This document shows, one piece after another, positions 1-8,390 of a DNA stretch of 64,000 bases. The notes beneath the pieces were generated by a model. It made no database searches, was not told the DNA's origin, and was given only the letters and a program-made list of their open reading frames with translations. Numbering within the stretch: position 1 is the first letter of the stretch; each line of letters starts with the position of its first letter. This stretch comes from Defluviimonas sp. SAOS-178_SWC (GTDB taxonomy: Bacteria > Pseudomonadota > Alphaproteobacteria > Rhodobacterales > Rhodobacteraceae), in the NCBI RefSeq assembly GCF_039830135.1, contig NZ_CP156081.1, forward strand, positions 3,892,001 through 3,956,000, written 5' to 3'. The position numbers and the translations under genes are program-made.

Positions 1-381
1 GCCTTCGGTCAGGGCCCGACGCTGCGTGATCTGGCGGAAGTTGAACGCCGTCTGCCAATCGTTCGGCTGACGGTGGAGCATCCGCGCCAACGGATGCTCC
101 GTGACCTTCTCCTTGGTGTCCGCATCGATCATGTGCAGTGGCAACATGCCGATGGCGGAGCTGATCAGCGTGACGCTCCGCATCACCGCCGTGTTCCGCA
201 TCGCATCGCGCACGCTCACCGCGATGCCGTCGGCGCCACCGGTACGAATGAACTCCATCAGCCTCGGGTCATTCAGCCCGTAGAACTCCGCCGCCTGCGC
301 GGCGACGTAGACCACGCGATCCGTTGGCGCCGCCGCCTCCGGCTTTGGCGGAACTCCGCGAAGGCGGGACAGGAACCCCAT
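1..381 (-). CDS. Phage portal protein, HK97-type (5' part only)
   Basis: An open frame starts at the ATG at 381 and runs off the left window edge without a stop (127 codons). The product begins MGFLSRLRGVPPK and contains the segments VYVAAQAAEFYGLNDP, SVTLISSAIGMLPLHM and HPLARMLHRQPNDWQT. Together these match the N-terminal region of HK97-like portal proteins (membrane-independent ring through which DNA is packaged; family knowledge). It follows the large terminase gene with a single base between stop and start, the usual TerS-TerL-portal order. The full length and C-terminus cannot be seen. Confidence 0.85.
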   Translation of the reverse strand, partial: MGFLSRLRGVPPKPEAAAPTDRVVYVAAQAAEFYGLNDPRLMEFIRTGGADGIAVSVRDAMRNTAVMRSVTLISSAIGMLPLHMIDADTKEKVTEHPLARMLHRQPNDWQTAFNFRQITQRRALTEG

Positions 382-382
382 G

Positions 383-2089
383 TCAGACGACCAGAAGCCC
401 GCGCTCGCGATAGACCGAAAGGCCCTTCGCGACCGGGTTCAGGAACATGAGCATTGCCGCGTCGAACATCGCCATGAGCGGGTCGATCTTGCTTGCGCCG
501 GCTGTCTGCTTTTTCACGAGCCAGTTGCTCCCTACCAGTTCCATTTTCGCATTCCCCGCCGCCCAGGCCATGATCGGCTGGCCGCAATGTCGGAACTCCT
601 GCACCTTCAGCTTGTTCGGGATCTGCAGGACCGCCCTCTGCATGCGGTAGCCCTGCGATACACCCGTCACACGCTTGGCCAAATCCGCGTCTTCCTCGAT
701 CTCTTCGAGGCCCGTCGCCGGACCCGAACTGTCGTATCCGATGCCGTGTTCCTCTGGCAGAAGTCCTGCATCGAAGATCCTCCGGCAGATCGCCCGCATG
801 TCCTGCCCGATCTCGGATTCGCTGTTGCGAACGATGAGGTCGCCGGACCGCTTGAAATCCTCCAGCGCCGGCGCGATCGACTTCCGCCGCTCGAAGACCT
901 CCGGCTGCGCCCACGATTGCTGCCAGAACAGCCAGTCCCCGTTTTCCCTGTGCCGCCCCATGACACCAAGCGAGGCGATATCATCCATCCCGCCGCCATC
1001 GACGCCGATCGTGCAGACGTCGACGAGACCGAGCAGGACATCGAACGTCAGGTCTGGCATCTTTGCGGCTTCCCAATAGGCAGCACCCGACCACACATCG
1101 GCATGGAGCCCGACGCCCATCTCGACGTTCAGGTGTTGCGATGCGAACAGCGAAAGCGCTTCCTGACCGCCAACCTCGGCCTCCGCGAACTTCTCGCGAA
1201 GGTAGTCGATCGATACCGACCGCTCGATGTTGGGGTTCACCAGCCTCCACGTCTCTTCGTCGCGCCACGCCCCAGACGCCTGCATATCCTGTGGCAGCTC
1301 GTACAGCACCGGCAGGATCGGCAGGTTCAGCTTACCGTCCCGAACGCCGCGGGCGAGGGACAGTCGGCGCTTGAACTCTCCGTGCGGCGGAACCTTGGAC
1401 TGTGTCGTGATCTCCAGAAGGAACCCTTCCGGACGGGCCGCAAGTCCGCCCTCCAGTTCCAGGTAGACACCCGGCGCTTTCGCCTTGTGTCCTAGAACGT
1501 GGGTCTCGTCGACCAGCACATAGGCCGCCTTCGAACCGGTCACTACATCGCCATCCGCCGACAGGATGCGGATCGTCGCACCCGTGTTCATGTGGATGAT
1601 CGTCTTCGAATGCGACTTCACATCGAAGATGCCGCCGCTGTCCTTGTCGAGCCGCGGGTCGAGCTTGATGATGCCGGCCGCCTGGCTGAAGGCGATCTCG
1701 GCGATCTTCTGTGTCTCGGCGATCAGGATCGCCTCGGCGTTCGGCCTCTCGTTCAGGATCGCGGCTGTCACGATGATGGCCGCGCTGATCGACGACTTTC
1801 CGTTCTTCTTCGGGATCATCACGAAGAACTGCCGGATCATTCGGCGGCGCGTATCAGGGTCATAGGCTCCGAACACCGCCCGGACCAGATCGAAGATCCA
1901 CTCCTCGCAGACTTCTCCGAGCGTCGGCGTTCCGATCATGTCAGGCACGCGAAGGCTCTTGAAGACCCTCAGCGCCTTCTCGGCGACAGGTGCGAAGAGC
2001 GGCAAATCCGGGACGAGGGAACGGCCTTCCCTGATCCGCTCCTTCCAGTCAGGGCAAGCGGTCGACCAGGGATTGTGATCGAGCGGCAT
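383..2089 (-). CDS. terL: Phage terminase large subunit
   Basis: This is the ATPase/nuclease motor that cuts and packages phage DNA. At 568 residues it has the normal length of HK97-type TerL. A deviant Walker A (IPKKNGKS, residues about 92-99), a Walker B (VLVDE, about 191-195) and a C-terminal nuclease-type acidic segment (IGVDGGGMDD) are visible. It lies between the small terminase, whose stop is one base upstream of this start, and the portal gene. No frameshift or missing motif was seen, so the gene looks intact. Confidence 0.95.
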   Translation of the reverse strand: MPLDHNPWSTACPDWKERIREGRSLVPDLPLFAPVAEKALRVFKSLRVPDMIGTPTLGEVCEEWIFDLVRAVFGAYDPDTRRRMIRQFFVMIPKKNGKSSISAAIIVTAAILNERPNAEAILIAETQKIAEIAFSQAAGIIKLDPRLDKDSGGIFDVKSHSKTIIHMNTGATIRILSADGDVVTGSKAAYVLVDETHVLGHKAKAPGVYLELEGGLAARPEGFLLEITTQSKVPPHGEFKRRLSLARGVRDGKLNLPILPVLYELPQDMQASGAWRDEETWRLVNPNIERSVSIDYLREKFAEAEVGGQEALSLFASQHLNVEMGVGLHADVWSGAAYWEAAKMPDLTFDVLLGLVDVCTIGVDGGGMDDIASLGVMGRHRENGDWLFWQQSWAQPEVFERRKSIAPALEDFKRSGDLIVRNSESEIGQDMRAICRRIFDAGLLPEEHGIGYDSSGPATGLEEIEEDADLAKRVTGVSQGYRMQRAVLQIPNKLKVQEFRHCGQPIMAWAAGNAKMELVGSNWLVKKQTAGASKIDPLMAMFDAAMLMFLNPVAKGLSVYRERGLLVV

Positions 2090-2090
2090 G

Positions 2091-2555
2091 TCAGTGCCAG
2101 AGACCAGGCGTCAGGTCTGGATCGGCATCCGCTTGCTCAGCTGCGGCTCGTCGCGCGGCCTCCTTCTTCCCGACCGGTTCATCACGCTGCGAAGGTTCAC
2201 TCCGCAACCTCTGCTCTGCGAGATGACGATCCCGTTTTTCGACGACCTTGCCGAGTTCCTTCAGCGCTCCGACATTTCCGGCGTTGGCCTCATCCGCCAG
2301 AACCTTCGCCCGCCAAAGCTCGAACCTGGTGCGCTGCATGTCGCGGCGCTTCAGCTCCGAAAAATAATACTTCTTCAGCGTCGGAAGGCTGATACCCATG
2401 CCGGACGCAATCTCAGGATCGCTGTAGCCCATCGCCAGACCAAGAATGACCTTGTCGGCATTCGATTTGGTCCAGCAATGCGCCGGCCGACCACGGCGTC
2501 CGCTAGGAAGCGTGACGAGGTCGCCGAACAGATCGGTTGCCAAATTCTCAGCCAT
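2091..2555 (-). CDS. Probable terminase small subunit (HTH protein)
   Basis: The product has 154 residues and a helix-turn-helix-like segment at about residues 30-70 (DKVILGLAMGYSDPEIASGM, then LPTLKKYYFSELKRR), followed by a charged, Ala/Glu-rich tail. Its place directly before terL, with stop and next start one base apart, is the standard position of TerS, which recognises phage DNA for packaging. The call rests on position and on the HTH character. The family has little sequence conservation, so an unrelated DNA-binding protein is possible. Confidence 0.7.
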   Translation of the reverse strand: MAENLATDLFGDLVTLPSGRRGRPAHCWTKSNADKVILGLAMGYSDPEIASGMGISLPTLKKYYFSELKRRDMQRTRFELWRAKVLADEANAGNVGALKELGKVVEKRDRHLAEQRLRSEPSQRDEPVGKKEAARRAAAEQADADPDLTPGLWH

Positions 2556-2630
2556 CCAAGAAAAAAATCTCCGCGTGGCGGGGGCGCGGGTCTAGGGCCC
2601 GGCGCCCTCCAGACTTTCGACCCGCCCCCC

Positions 2631-2987
2631 CTACCAGATGCCGGCACGCTCCTCGGCTTGCTTGGCGCCGTCATGGCAGGTCTTGCACAGGCACTGCAGG
2701 TTCCGCTCGTCCCAGAACAACGCTTCGCTGCCGCGATGGGGTCGCCGGTGATCCGCGACGAGCTGCGATGTGTCCGCCTCGATGCATCCACACTTGGCGC
2801 AGGTGAATAGATCGCGCTTCAGAATTGACCAGCGCAGCCTCTGCCACTTGGCGGTCGAGTACCACTTGCGCCACGGCTGCATCTCGCGACGTTGGCGGCT
2901 ACGCTCGGCCTCCGTCGATGGCTGCGGCTGTCCGATGCGAGGAGGCAGGGACGGCATGTGCGTTGGTAGCCGCTTCAGCCGCCCCAT
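2631..2987 (-). CDS. HNH endonuclease (prophage)
   Basis: The product has 118 residues when started at the ATG at 2987 (MGRLKRLPTHMPSLPPR). The HNH core is clear: a CAKCG zinc knuckle, VADHRRPHRG carrying the catalytic His, and the second knuckle CLCKTCHDGAK. Small HNH nucleases placed just before terS/terL are common in HK97-like phages, where they help terminase cut cos ends (family knowledge). The open frame extends upstream to 3209, but that part overlaps the neighbouring gene and looks non-coding. Confidence 0.88.
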   Translation of the reverse strand: MGRLKRLPTHMPSLPPRIGQPQPSTEAERSRQRREMQPWRKWYSTAKWQRLRWSILKRDLFTCAKCGCIEADTSQLVADHRRPHRGSEALFWDERNLQCLCKTCHDGAKQAEERAGIW

Positions 2988-3103
2988 CACTGCCCCTCGA
3001 TCAACCGGATTGCACCAAACAGAAACGCCCGCTGCTGGACGGTGATCCAGGCGGGCGTGACTGTGGATGATGGCAAGTGTTGTGCCCGAAGCGGACTTAC
3101 GTG

Positions 3104-3910
3104 TCAAGCCAGATTTTGTGTCCGACGCAGATCGTAGCCCCGCATGCGGTCCAGAGCGGCGGCGAGAGCCCGGCGAAGAGCCTCGCGTGTATCCCCCTTC
3201 GCAGCCCATCCGTGATGCCGCAGCACGTCGCTCAGGCTACGGTCACCGAGGCACACCATGTCCACCAACGTCCGGTCTAGGATGACGCCGCGCGCTGTCG
3301 TTCCGCGCTTCGACGGGCGGAGCCGTCGCACCTCCAACGCGGCACCAGCACCAATGCGGGCAATCAACGCCTTGAGCCGAATGCCCTCTGCCACATAGGC
3401 GTCGATGAACTCGCCACCGGAAGCGCTTCCGGTATGCAGCGCCTCGAGGGACGCGCACTTGTAGCCGGCCGACCCGTGACGTTCCGTCAGGTCCCGGTAA
3501 TCACGGGCCACCTGCTCCTGCCCCGGCGAGAATGGCGGAATGAAGCCCGCCGCCGTTCCCGTGTCGCGTTCATGCCGGAGCCGGGCGTCATTGCGCATCG
3601 CATCGAATACGTCCGCCCGCTTGATCGCCGATCGGTGCAGGACCTCTCCCGGACCGCGATATCCGGCGGGTCTGGCCGTTCCCGCCGAGCCCGGCACGAT
3701 CTCGACAGGGCGGAACACACCGAAAGCGCCGCGCGCCGGGGCTGGCCCGATGTCCGGCCCGCAGGCCGACGGAACAGCGGCAGACGCCTTGATCGTGGCA
3801 AGACGTGCCGCCTCCGGCATCCTGGCGAAGGTTTCAGCGGAAATCCCGCGCGGCGACAGGTCGACCATGTCGCGGCCGAAGACACCCACAAGCTTGCGAC
3901 CTCCGGTCAT
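3104..3910 (-). CDS. Prophage protein with DUF6456-like C-terminus
   Basis: The product has 268 residues. The N-terminal half is Ala/Arg-rich with no motif I know. The C-terminal part (SLSDVLRHHGWAAKGDTREA, then LRRALAAALDRMRGY) resembles alphaproteobacterial DUF6456 proteins, which have an HTH-like region. The ATG overlaps the stop of the upstream gene by four bases (ATGA), so the two are probably co-translated. Its position ahead of the packaging genes would suit a late-gene regulator, but that is inference. Confidence 0.6.
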   Translation of the reverse strand: MTGGRKLVGVFGRDMVDLSPRGISAETFARMPEAARLATIKASAAVPSACGPDIGPAPARGAFGVFRPVEIVPGSAGTARPAGYRGPGEVLHRSAIKRADVFDAMRNDARLRHERDTGTAAGFIPPFSPGQEQVARDYRDLTERHGSAGYKCASLEALHTGSASGGEFIDAYVAEGIRLKALIARIGAGAALEVRRLRPSKRGTTARGVILDRTLVDMVCLGDRSLSDVLRHHGWAAKGDTREALRRALAAALDRMRGYDLRRTQNLA

Positions 3911-4509
3911 TCCACCGTCTCCTTGCCCCGCAGCGTGCGTTCGCGTTCAACCAGCGCCTGGCAATCGGCCATCCGGCGGCGATAGGCGCGTTCCCAGTCG
4001 AGATCGTCGGTCGCGACGGAGAGGCCGGCCGCCTTGCGCTCGGCGATGATGGAGAGGCGCCGGGCATTCTGCGCCGCCTCTTCGAGGACCAGTGCCCGCG
4101 CCTGCGGCGTGTATGGCGGCACCTTGCGCCGGGCGATCCATCCGTAGGTCTCGACCAGCGTACCCTCCGCGATGGCGCGCGGCCCCTCGACCGATCCGAA
4201 CCATGACCGGAGCGCCGGCAGCTCGTCGAGCGGGCGCGGCTGGATCACCTCGGCGAACCCGATGAAGGTCGCGTGATCGGGCCAGAAGTTGCGGTCACTG
4301 CCCTGCCCCTTGCTGCGCAGCATCTCCTCCAGCGCCTTCAGCGAGGCGTCGGCGAGATAGCCGAGATCGTCGGCGATCCGGTCGAGCCGCCGCTGCGCCT
4401 CCTCGGGCTCGACCTTCTTCGGAAACCGGAAGCCGAGCGGATCGAGCAGGATGCGCCTGATCCTTCCCCGGTTCGTCTCAGCGTGGGCCATGTCCTGCAT
4501 CACTGCCAC
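3907..4509 (-). CDS. Prophage protein of unknown function
   Basis: The product has 200 residues, is strongly charged and mostly predicted helical, with no motif I recognise (sections such as LDRIADDLGYLADASLKALE and LVLEEAAQNARRLSIIAERK). It may start at the ATG at 4509 or a few codons later (MAHAETNRG). It is the first gene after a 200-base gap with inverted repeats, so it probably heads a transcript running into the terminase genes. Its stop overlaps the next gene start (ATGA). Confidence 0.6.
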   Translation of the reverse strand: MAVMQDMAHAETNRGRIRRILLDPLGFRFPKKVEPEEAQRRLDRIADDLGYLADASLKALEEMLRSKGQGSDRNFWPDHATFIGFAEVIQPRPLDELPALRSWFGSVEGPRAIAEGTLVETYGWIARRKVPPYTPQARALVLEEAAQNARRLSIIAERKAAGLSVATDDLDWERAYRRRMADCQALVERERTLRGKETVE

Positions 4510-4646
4510 CTCTTCTTTTCTCAGCCTGCCGCCCGTTGGACAGGTCGCCTCGTTGCCGCTCTCACCACCTCAAGAAGGGTCCTGTATTGTAAGGTGATGT
4601 TCTTTCCTGTCTTGTAGGGCTCTCTCACCGCAACCCCATGAAATAT

Positions 4647-4685
4647 CGCTGAGATTTCACTGTGAATTGGTGAGATATCTCAGCG
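4647..4685. promoter_or_regulatory. Inverted-repeat region between phage genes
   Basis: The arms CGCTGAGAT (4647-4655) and ATCTCAGCG (4677-4685) form a perfect 9-bp inverted repeat. Inside lies a second, imperfect pair (GAGATTTCAC and GTGAGATATC), and to the right TCTCTCAG occurs twice (near 4698 and 4708). The 200-base gap is much less G+C-rich than its surroundings. It could be an operator or promoter for the genes downstream on the minus strand, or part of a replication origin. Confidence 0.45.
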
Positions 4686-4712
4686 GTCTCTCTGCAATCT
4701 CTCAGCTGTCTC

Positions 4713-5408
4713 TCAGGCCTCCGAACCGTCCCGGCGCATGGGCACGACGGAGGGCACGCCGGCCGCCGCGAGCGCCGAGGCCACGTTCTCCTGACTGACC
4801 GCCATGCCGCCCCGGATGAGCCAGTTGGCGACCTGCGTGATCAGCATGTCGTCGCCGACGAGCCGTGCGGGGCGCTTCATCGCCTCCATCTGTTTCTTGA
4901 CCTTCCACTTCACCTGGCTGAGCTTTGCCGCCTCGCGGCCCATCTGGCGGCCGTGCTTGCGGTTCCAGGCGAAGAGGGCGAAGTCCGCGACGGTGCGGTG
5001 CCCGAGCCGCCTGTCCCGGCGGCCGTCGTCGCCGTCGACATGGCACGGTGACCAGCCGTAAAGCGCGGCTTCCCTGACCTCGCGCCACGCGGCAAGGTCG
5101 GCCCCGAAGCCGGCGAGCCGGGCGAGCGCCACATCATTGTCCGGCAGCGTGCCGCCCGGATCCTGCTTGACCGCCTCGCACCAGAGGAGGAAGGCTGTGA
5201 AGCCGGCCGCGCGCCCCGCCGATCCGGCCGCGCAGGCCTCCGCTACGAAGTCCGACCCGAGCAGCCGGTGAAAATAGAGCGGGAACCAGTCCTGATCCGC
5301 GATCGTCTGCCCCCATTGGAGCGGGTAGACCCAGAAGTCCTCGTCAACATGCATGCCCTGCCCCCGTTCCGCGCGGTGATCCGCGTCTGATGTTTGGTGA
5401 TCCATCAT
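4713..5408 (-). CDS. DUF1376-like prophage replication-region protein
   Basis: The product has 231 residues. The central part (FTAFLLWCEAVKQDPGGTLP, DVALARLAGFGADLAAWREV, EAALYGWS) resembles the DUF1376 family, found in phage replication modules next to initiator genes. The ATG at 5408 overlaps the stop of a 34-codon gene (ATGA), which favours this start; an inner ATG at 5354 (MHVDEDFW) with a purine-rich leader is the alternative. No catalytic motif is visible. Confidence 0.65.
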   Translation of the reverse strand: MMDHQTSDADHRAERGQGMHVDEDFWVYPLQWGQTIADQDWFPLYFHRLLGSDFVAEACAAGSAGRAAGFTAFLLWCEAVKQDPGGTLPDNDVALARLAGFGADLAAWREVREAALYGWSPCHVDGDDGRRDRRLGHRTVADFALFAWNRKHGRQMGREAAKLSQVKWKVKKQMEAMKRPARLVGDDMLITQVANWLIRGGMAVSQENVASALAAAGVPSVVPMRRDGSEA

Positions 5409-5509
5409 CCAGCGCCCCTCGGCATCTGCACGTCGCCGTCCCAGGCATCGAGGCGGAGCGTGCCGGCATCGGGCCGGCTGAACATGTAGTGAAGCCGGCG
5501 CCCGGTCAT
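5405..5509 (-). CDS. 34-residue prophage protein, unknown
   Basis: A short frame starts at the ATG at 5509 (MTGRRLHYMFSRPDAGTLRL, then DAWDGDVQMPRGAG) and stops at 5405. Its start overlaps the upstream stop by ATGA and its own stop overlaps the next start by ATGA. It therefore fills exactly the gap in a chain of eight overlapping genes. This tight coupling is the only support; there is no recognised homology. Confidence 0.5.
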   Translation of the reverse strand: MTGRRLHYMFSRPDAGTLRLDAWDGDVQMPRGAG

Positions 5510-5856
5510 GACGCCCTCAGCTGGTGCCAGCGCTGCAGGATGGCCGCGTGCGGCCTGCCGATCACCGCCACCAGCTCCGCGATGTCGCCGTAGCGGCCGC
5601 CTGTCCGGAACACGACCGCATCGCGCTCCGGCGTCCAGAACGGGTGCGCGGGCATCGAGGGCGGCGGCTTCTCACCCGATCCGGCACCCTCGGCTGCCTT
5701 CGGCTTCGAATACTTGCCGCAGCGCGGCTTCAACCCGAGGTCGCGCCGCATGTTGCGGACATCACCCCGGGTGCAGCCGAAGATCTCGGCGATATCGGCC
5801 TCGGGATATCCTTTCTCCCAGAACCGGACGAACTTTTCCCGCTCCGCCGCCGTCAT
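5506..5856 (-). CDS. Small prophage protein with two HTH-like segments
   Basis: The product has 116 residues from the ATG at 5856, which overlaps the upstream stop by four bases. The N-terminal part (VRFWEKGYPEADIAEIFG, then RGDVRNMRRDLGL) and the C-terminal part (GDIAELVAVIGRPHAAILQR) both look like helix-turn-helix or Myb-like DNA-binding segments joined by a Pro/Ser/Lys linker. It is probably a phage DNA-binding regulator; no target can be named. Confidence 0.6.
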   Translation of the reverse strand: MTAAEREKFVRFWEKGYPEADIAEIFGCTRGDVRNMRRDLGLKPRCGKYSKPKAAEGAGSGEKPPPSMPAHPFWTPERDAVVFRTGGRYGDIAELVAVIGRPHAAILQRWHQLRAS

Positions 5857-6338
5857 GCCGCCACCTTCGACGCATGGAGCCGCATGGCGGCGCCGAGGAT
5901 CCGCTCCCAGGCGCATTTGCGGCCGTTCTTCATGGAGCGCGCGATGTAGCCAGGCTTGAACCCGAGCGCCCCGTCAGCCGCCCGCATCGAGGGATAGCAG
6001 ACCCCGCCGATGATGATCTCGCGGGACCGATGTGCACGGCCCCGCCGTTGTGCGAGGCCGATCCGGTCGACGCGGCCTTCGGCAAGGGCGCGATGAATGG
6101 CAGCGGCAGTGACGCCAAACGCCCGCGCCGCCTCGCGCGCCGATCGATAGTCGACCCCGCGAATCCGGACCGGACATGGCTCCGCGCCGATCTCCCCGGT
6201 GCCGACGCGATGAAGCGTGCCGCGCCGGACTGCCAGTCGAACCGTGTCGGGCACGACCCCGAAGTGGGCCGCTGCCGCTGCCGCAGTCGGGAAGACCTGC
6301 CCCCGGATCTCGATGTCGCGATAGATGGTGCCCCCCAT
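5853..6338 (-). CDS. Prophage protein with three tandem HTH-like repeats
   Basis: The product has 161 residues from the ATG at 6338, whose A is the last base of the upstream stop (TGATG). Three copies of a 40 to 50-residue unit follow one another: RGQVFPTAAAAAAHFGVVPD, RGVDYRSAREAARAFGVTAA and GGVCYPSMRAADGALGFKPG. Each has a short beta element, then an Ala-rich helix-turn-helix. The unit resembles NUMOD1-type modules that occur singly or doubly in homing nucleases, but no nuclease domain is present. It may be a DNA-binding protein with an extended site. Confidence 0.65.
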   Translation of the reverse strand: MGGTIYRDIEIRGQVFPTAAAAAAHFGVVPDTVRLAVRRGTLHRVGTGEIGAEPCPVRIRGVDYRSAREAARAFGVTAAAIHRALAEGRVDRIGLAQRRGRAHRSREIIIGGVCYPSMRAADGALGFKPGYIARSMKNGRKCAWERILGAAMRLHASKVAA

Positions 6339-6973
6339 CACACGGCCTCCGCGTCGAGCTTGCCAACCTCGTTCCCCCATGACGACCAGCCGGGGCGGGA
6401 TCGCCGCGAGAACAGTTCCAGACGCTGCACGTCCGGCATCAGCGCCTCGGCGGCCAGATAGCCCGCCTCCGGCTTCGCGGAATGCTCGCGCAGCACACCC
6501 TCGATCGTGATCGAAGCGGACGGCCAGTCGCCCTCACGCCCGACACCGTCGTCATAGGTCGGGATGACCGACCGCGTGGACCGCGTGGTCTTCGGCGCGC
6601 CGCGCGTGCCGATCAGGAAGGGCTCGTTCGAGCTGCGCAGGATGTATCCGGTCCCGAACGCATCCTTGCCCCTGACGGTCCGCTTGACCCACGTTCCGGC
6701 GGTCTTGAAGGCGAAGCCCCAGGAGGTGAGAACCATCAGCGCCTCTGGCAGCATCGGGTTCGTGGCCCAGAGCCAGAGCAGACAGTTCGGCGCGGCGAGG
6801 ATGCCGACCGGAAGGCCGGCGATCCATTCGTCCGGCGTGCAGCCGTAATGCGCCTTGGCGTTCTTCGCTTCGCCCTTGGCCGAGAAGTTGTCGAACGACC
6901 AGGGCGGATCGGCCATGATCAGGCCAAAGCCACCGGCCGGGCGCAATGCGATGAACTGGTCGCGTTCCGTCAT
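6338..6973 (-). CDS. MT-A70 family adenine methyltransferase (prophage)
   Basis: The product has 211 residues. The catalytic motif DPPW is in FGLIMADPPWSFDNF near residue 22. CLLWLWATNPMLPEAL, the segment FKTAGTWVKRT and a late YLAAEALMPDVQRLELFSRR complete the MT-A70 fold, which transfers methyl from S-adenosylmethionine to N6 of adenine. In phages this usually modifies the phage DNA and protects it from restriction. It overlaps both neighbours and follows a ParB-like gene, a frequent phage pairing. Confidence 0.9.
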   Translation of the reverse strand: MTERDQFIALRPAGGFGLIMADPPWSFDNFSAKGEAKNAKAHYGCTPDEWIAGLPVGILAAPNCLLWLWATNPMLPEALMVLTSWGFAFKTAGTWVKRTVRGKDAFGTGYILRSSNEPFLIGTRGAPKTTRSTRSVIPTYDDGVGREGDWPSASITIEGVLREHSAKPEAGYLAAEALMPDVQRLELFSRRSRPGWSSWGNEVGKLDAEAV

Positions 6974-7911
6974 GTGATCGCCCTCTGCGCCTTGCGTTCC
7001 TTGGCGGCGACGGCGGCCATGCGCTCCGCGATCGCCGCCTCGCCCGCGACAGCGACCGGAGCTGCGCCTTCTGAGAGGTGGCGCCTGAGAAGGGTCACGA
7101 GCGTCGCCTTCGCCAGCTCGCGCGGCGACTTGCCCACGTAATCCGGACGCTTTGCGACGACGGTCATCGCATCGCGGATCTTCATCACGTCATGGGCTGC
7201 GCAGAACGCCCGAAGATCGGCATCGAGGGCACCGGGCCCGACCTCGATCAGCGCGGCGAACCACGGATTGAGGACGCTCGTCGCGAAGTGGTAGACCGTG
7301 ACCTCCGGCTGCGCTCGGATGGCGTCGAGCGCGACGGTGATCATTGCCGATCGCCCCGCCTCGACATGGCGCTTGATTTCCATGATGCAGTTGAGAGACC
7401 CCGGCCGCAGGTCATAGTATCCGCTACCCGCATTGTAGGTCATCAGAACGCATCCGGCCGCCTCGACCGCATCGCGCGATCGCACCGCCCAACCGACATT
7501 CGCCGACAGCGCGGCCTTGTAGACATTGAAGGACGTCATCCGGATCACCGACCCGTTGATCGCCGCGAAGGCCGCCGCCTGCCCGGCCTCCGCCGTCATC
7601 ACGATCATCGCCGGGACCTGTGTGAATCCGGCGATCTTGGCCGCATGGGTCCGATGCTGGCCGTCGATCAGGGAATAGAGCCCGCCAACAATCGGCGCGA
7701 CCACGACGGGCGTGAACATCGACCAGTTGAAGCCCCTGGCGATCTTGTCGATCGCGGTCCAGTTTTTCGGCCCGAGCGGGCGCTGGAAACTGTCGTCGAC
7801 CCTGAGAACGTCGATATCGAGCCACCGCAGCTCGGGCACCGCCCCCGCCCGGACATCCTCCGGTGGTAGGATCCGGCGATGATCGACATCGATGCTGCGT
7901 AGATCAGACAT
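6970..7911 (-). CDS. ParB/Srx-fold (ParB N-terminal domain-like) prophage protein
   Basis: The product has 313 residues from the ATG at 7911, one base inside the upstream stop (TGATG). The N-terminal domain has the ParB/sulfiredoxin-like signature: a strand (LRWLDIDVLRVDDSFQR), then TPVVVAPIVGG and LIDGQHRTHAAKIAGF with the conserved GQHR. The rest is helical and unknown. Phage proteins of this type often sit beside methyltransferases. A partition role is unlikely because there is no ParA and no DNA-binding HTH like that of ParB. Confidence 0.75.
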   Translation of the reverse strand: MSDLRSIDVDHRRILPPEDVRAGAVPELRWLDIDVLRVDDSFQRPLGPKNWTAIDKIARGFNWSMFTPVVVAPIVGGLYSLIDGQHRTHAAKIAGFTQVPAMIVMTAEAGQAAAFAAINGSVIRMTSFNVYKAALSANVGWAVRSRDAVEAAGCVLMTYNAGSGYYDLRPGSLNCIMEIKRHVEAGRSAMITVALDAIRAQPEVTVYHFATSVLNPWFAALIEVGPGALDADLRAFCAAHDVMKIRDAMTVVAKRPDYVGKSPRELAKATLVTLLRRHLSEGAAPVAVAGEAAIAERMAAVAAKERKAQRAIT

Positions 7912-8390
7912 CACACAGCCTCCGCGTAGACATGGACAACGCGGTTGGCGGCGATGGCGGTCCTGACCTCGTGCCAGACGCCACTTGACTGGTCCCAGCC
8001 GCGGATATCCGGCACCACGACCGACCGCGCGGCGGCAAGAAGCGACTTGCACCAGCGCGTCCAGAACGCCTCGTCGAGCGGGTCGATCCGGTCCGTCGCG
8101 TGGCACATGCTGGCCGCCTGCATGATCGGCGAGATCGCCGTCACCCCGCGCCGGGCGAGCCGGATCGCGTGGGTGCGGGCCTCGGCCATTGCAAAGACCG
8201 AACGGTCCACGTCCCACGCCCCGTCCGGCCCGACCGCGATCTTCGAATAGGGCGTGGCGAGATAGACGAGGCCATACGCCTCGCGCGCAACGCTGTCGGC
8301 ATTGGCGCCAATGCGCAGAAGCGGCAGGTCGCCCGCCTTCGCGGCCTTCAAGACCGGCCCCCATGCGGGGGTGCATCCGAACGCGCTCAT
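7911..8390 (-). CDS. DUF1937 family protein (prophage)
   Basis: The product has 159 residues. The segments GLVYLATPYSKI, AWDVDRSVFAMAEARTHAI, ISPIMQAASMCHATD and VVVPDIRGWDQSSGVWHEV match DUF1937, a Rossmann-like family distantly related to nucleoside 2-deoxyribosyltransferases. The LATPYS motif and the late WxxSxG-xxE motif are those expected at the nucleotide pocket. It could take part in nucleotide or base metabolism for modified phage DNA; the substrate is unknown. Start and stop overlap both neighbours. Confidence 0.75.
   Translation of the reverse strand: MSAFGCTPAWGPVLKAAKAGDLPLLRIGANADSVAREAYGLVYLATPYSKIAVGPDGAWDVDRSVFAMAEARTHAIRLARRGVTAISPIMQAASMCHATDRIDPLDEAFWTRWCKSLLAAARSVVVPDIRGWDQSSGVWHEVRTAIAANRVVHVYAEAV

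Noticed and set aside
383..1495. Plus-strand frames opposite terL
   Set aside because: They are shadows of the terminase gene; terL has Walker motifs and the correct neighbours.
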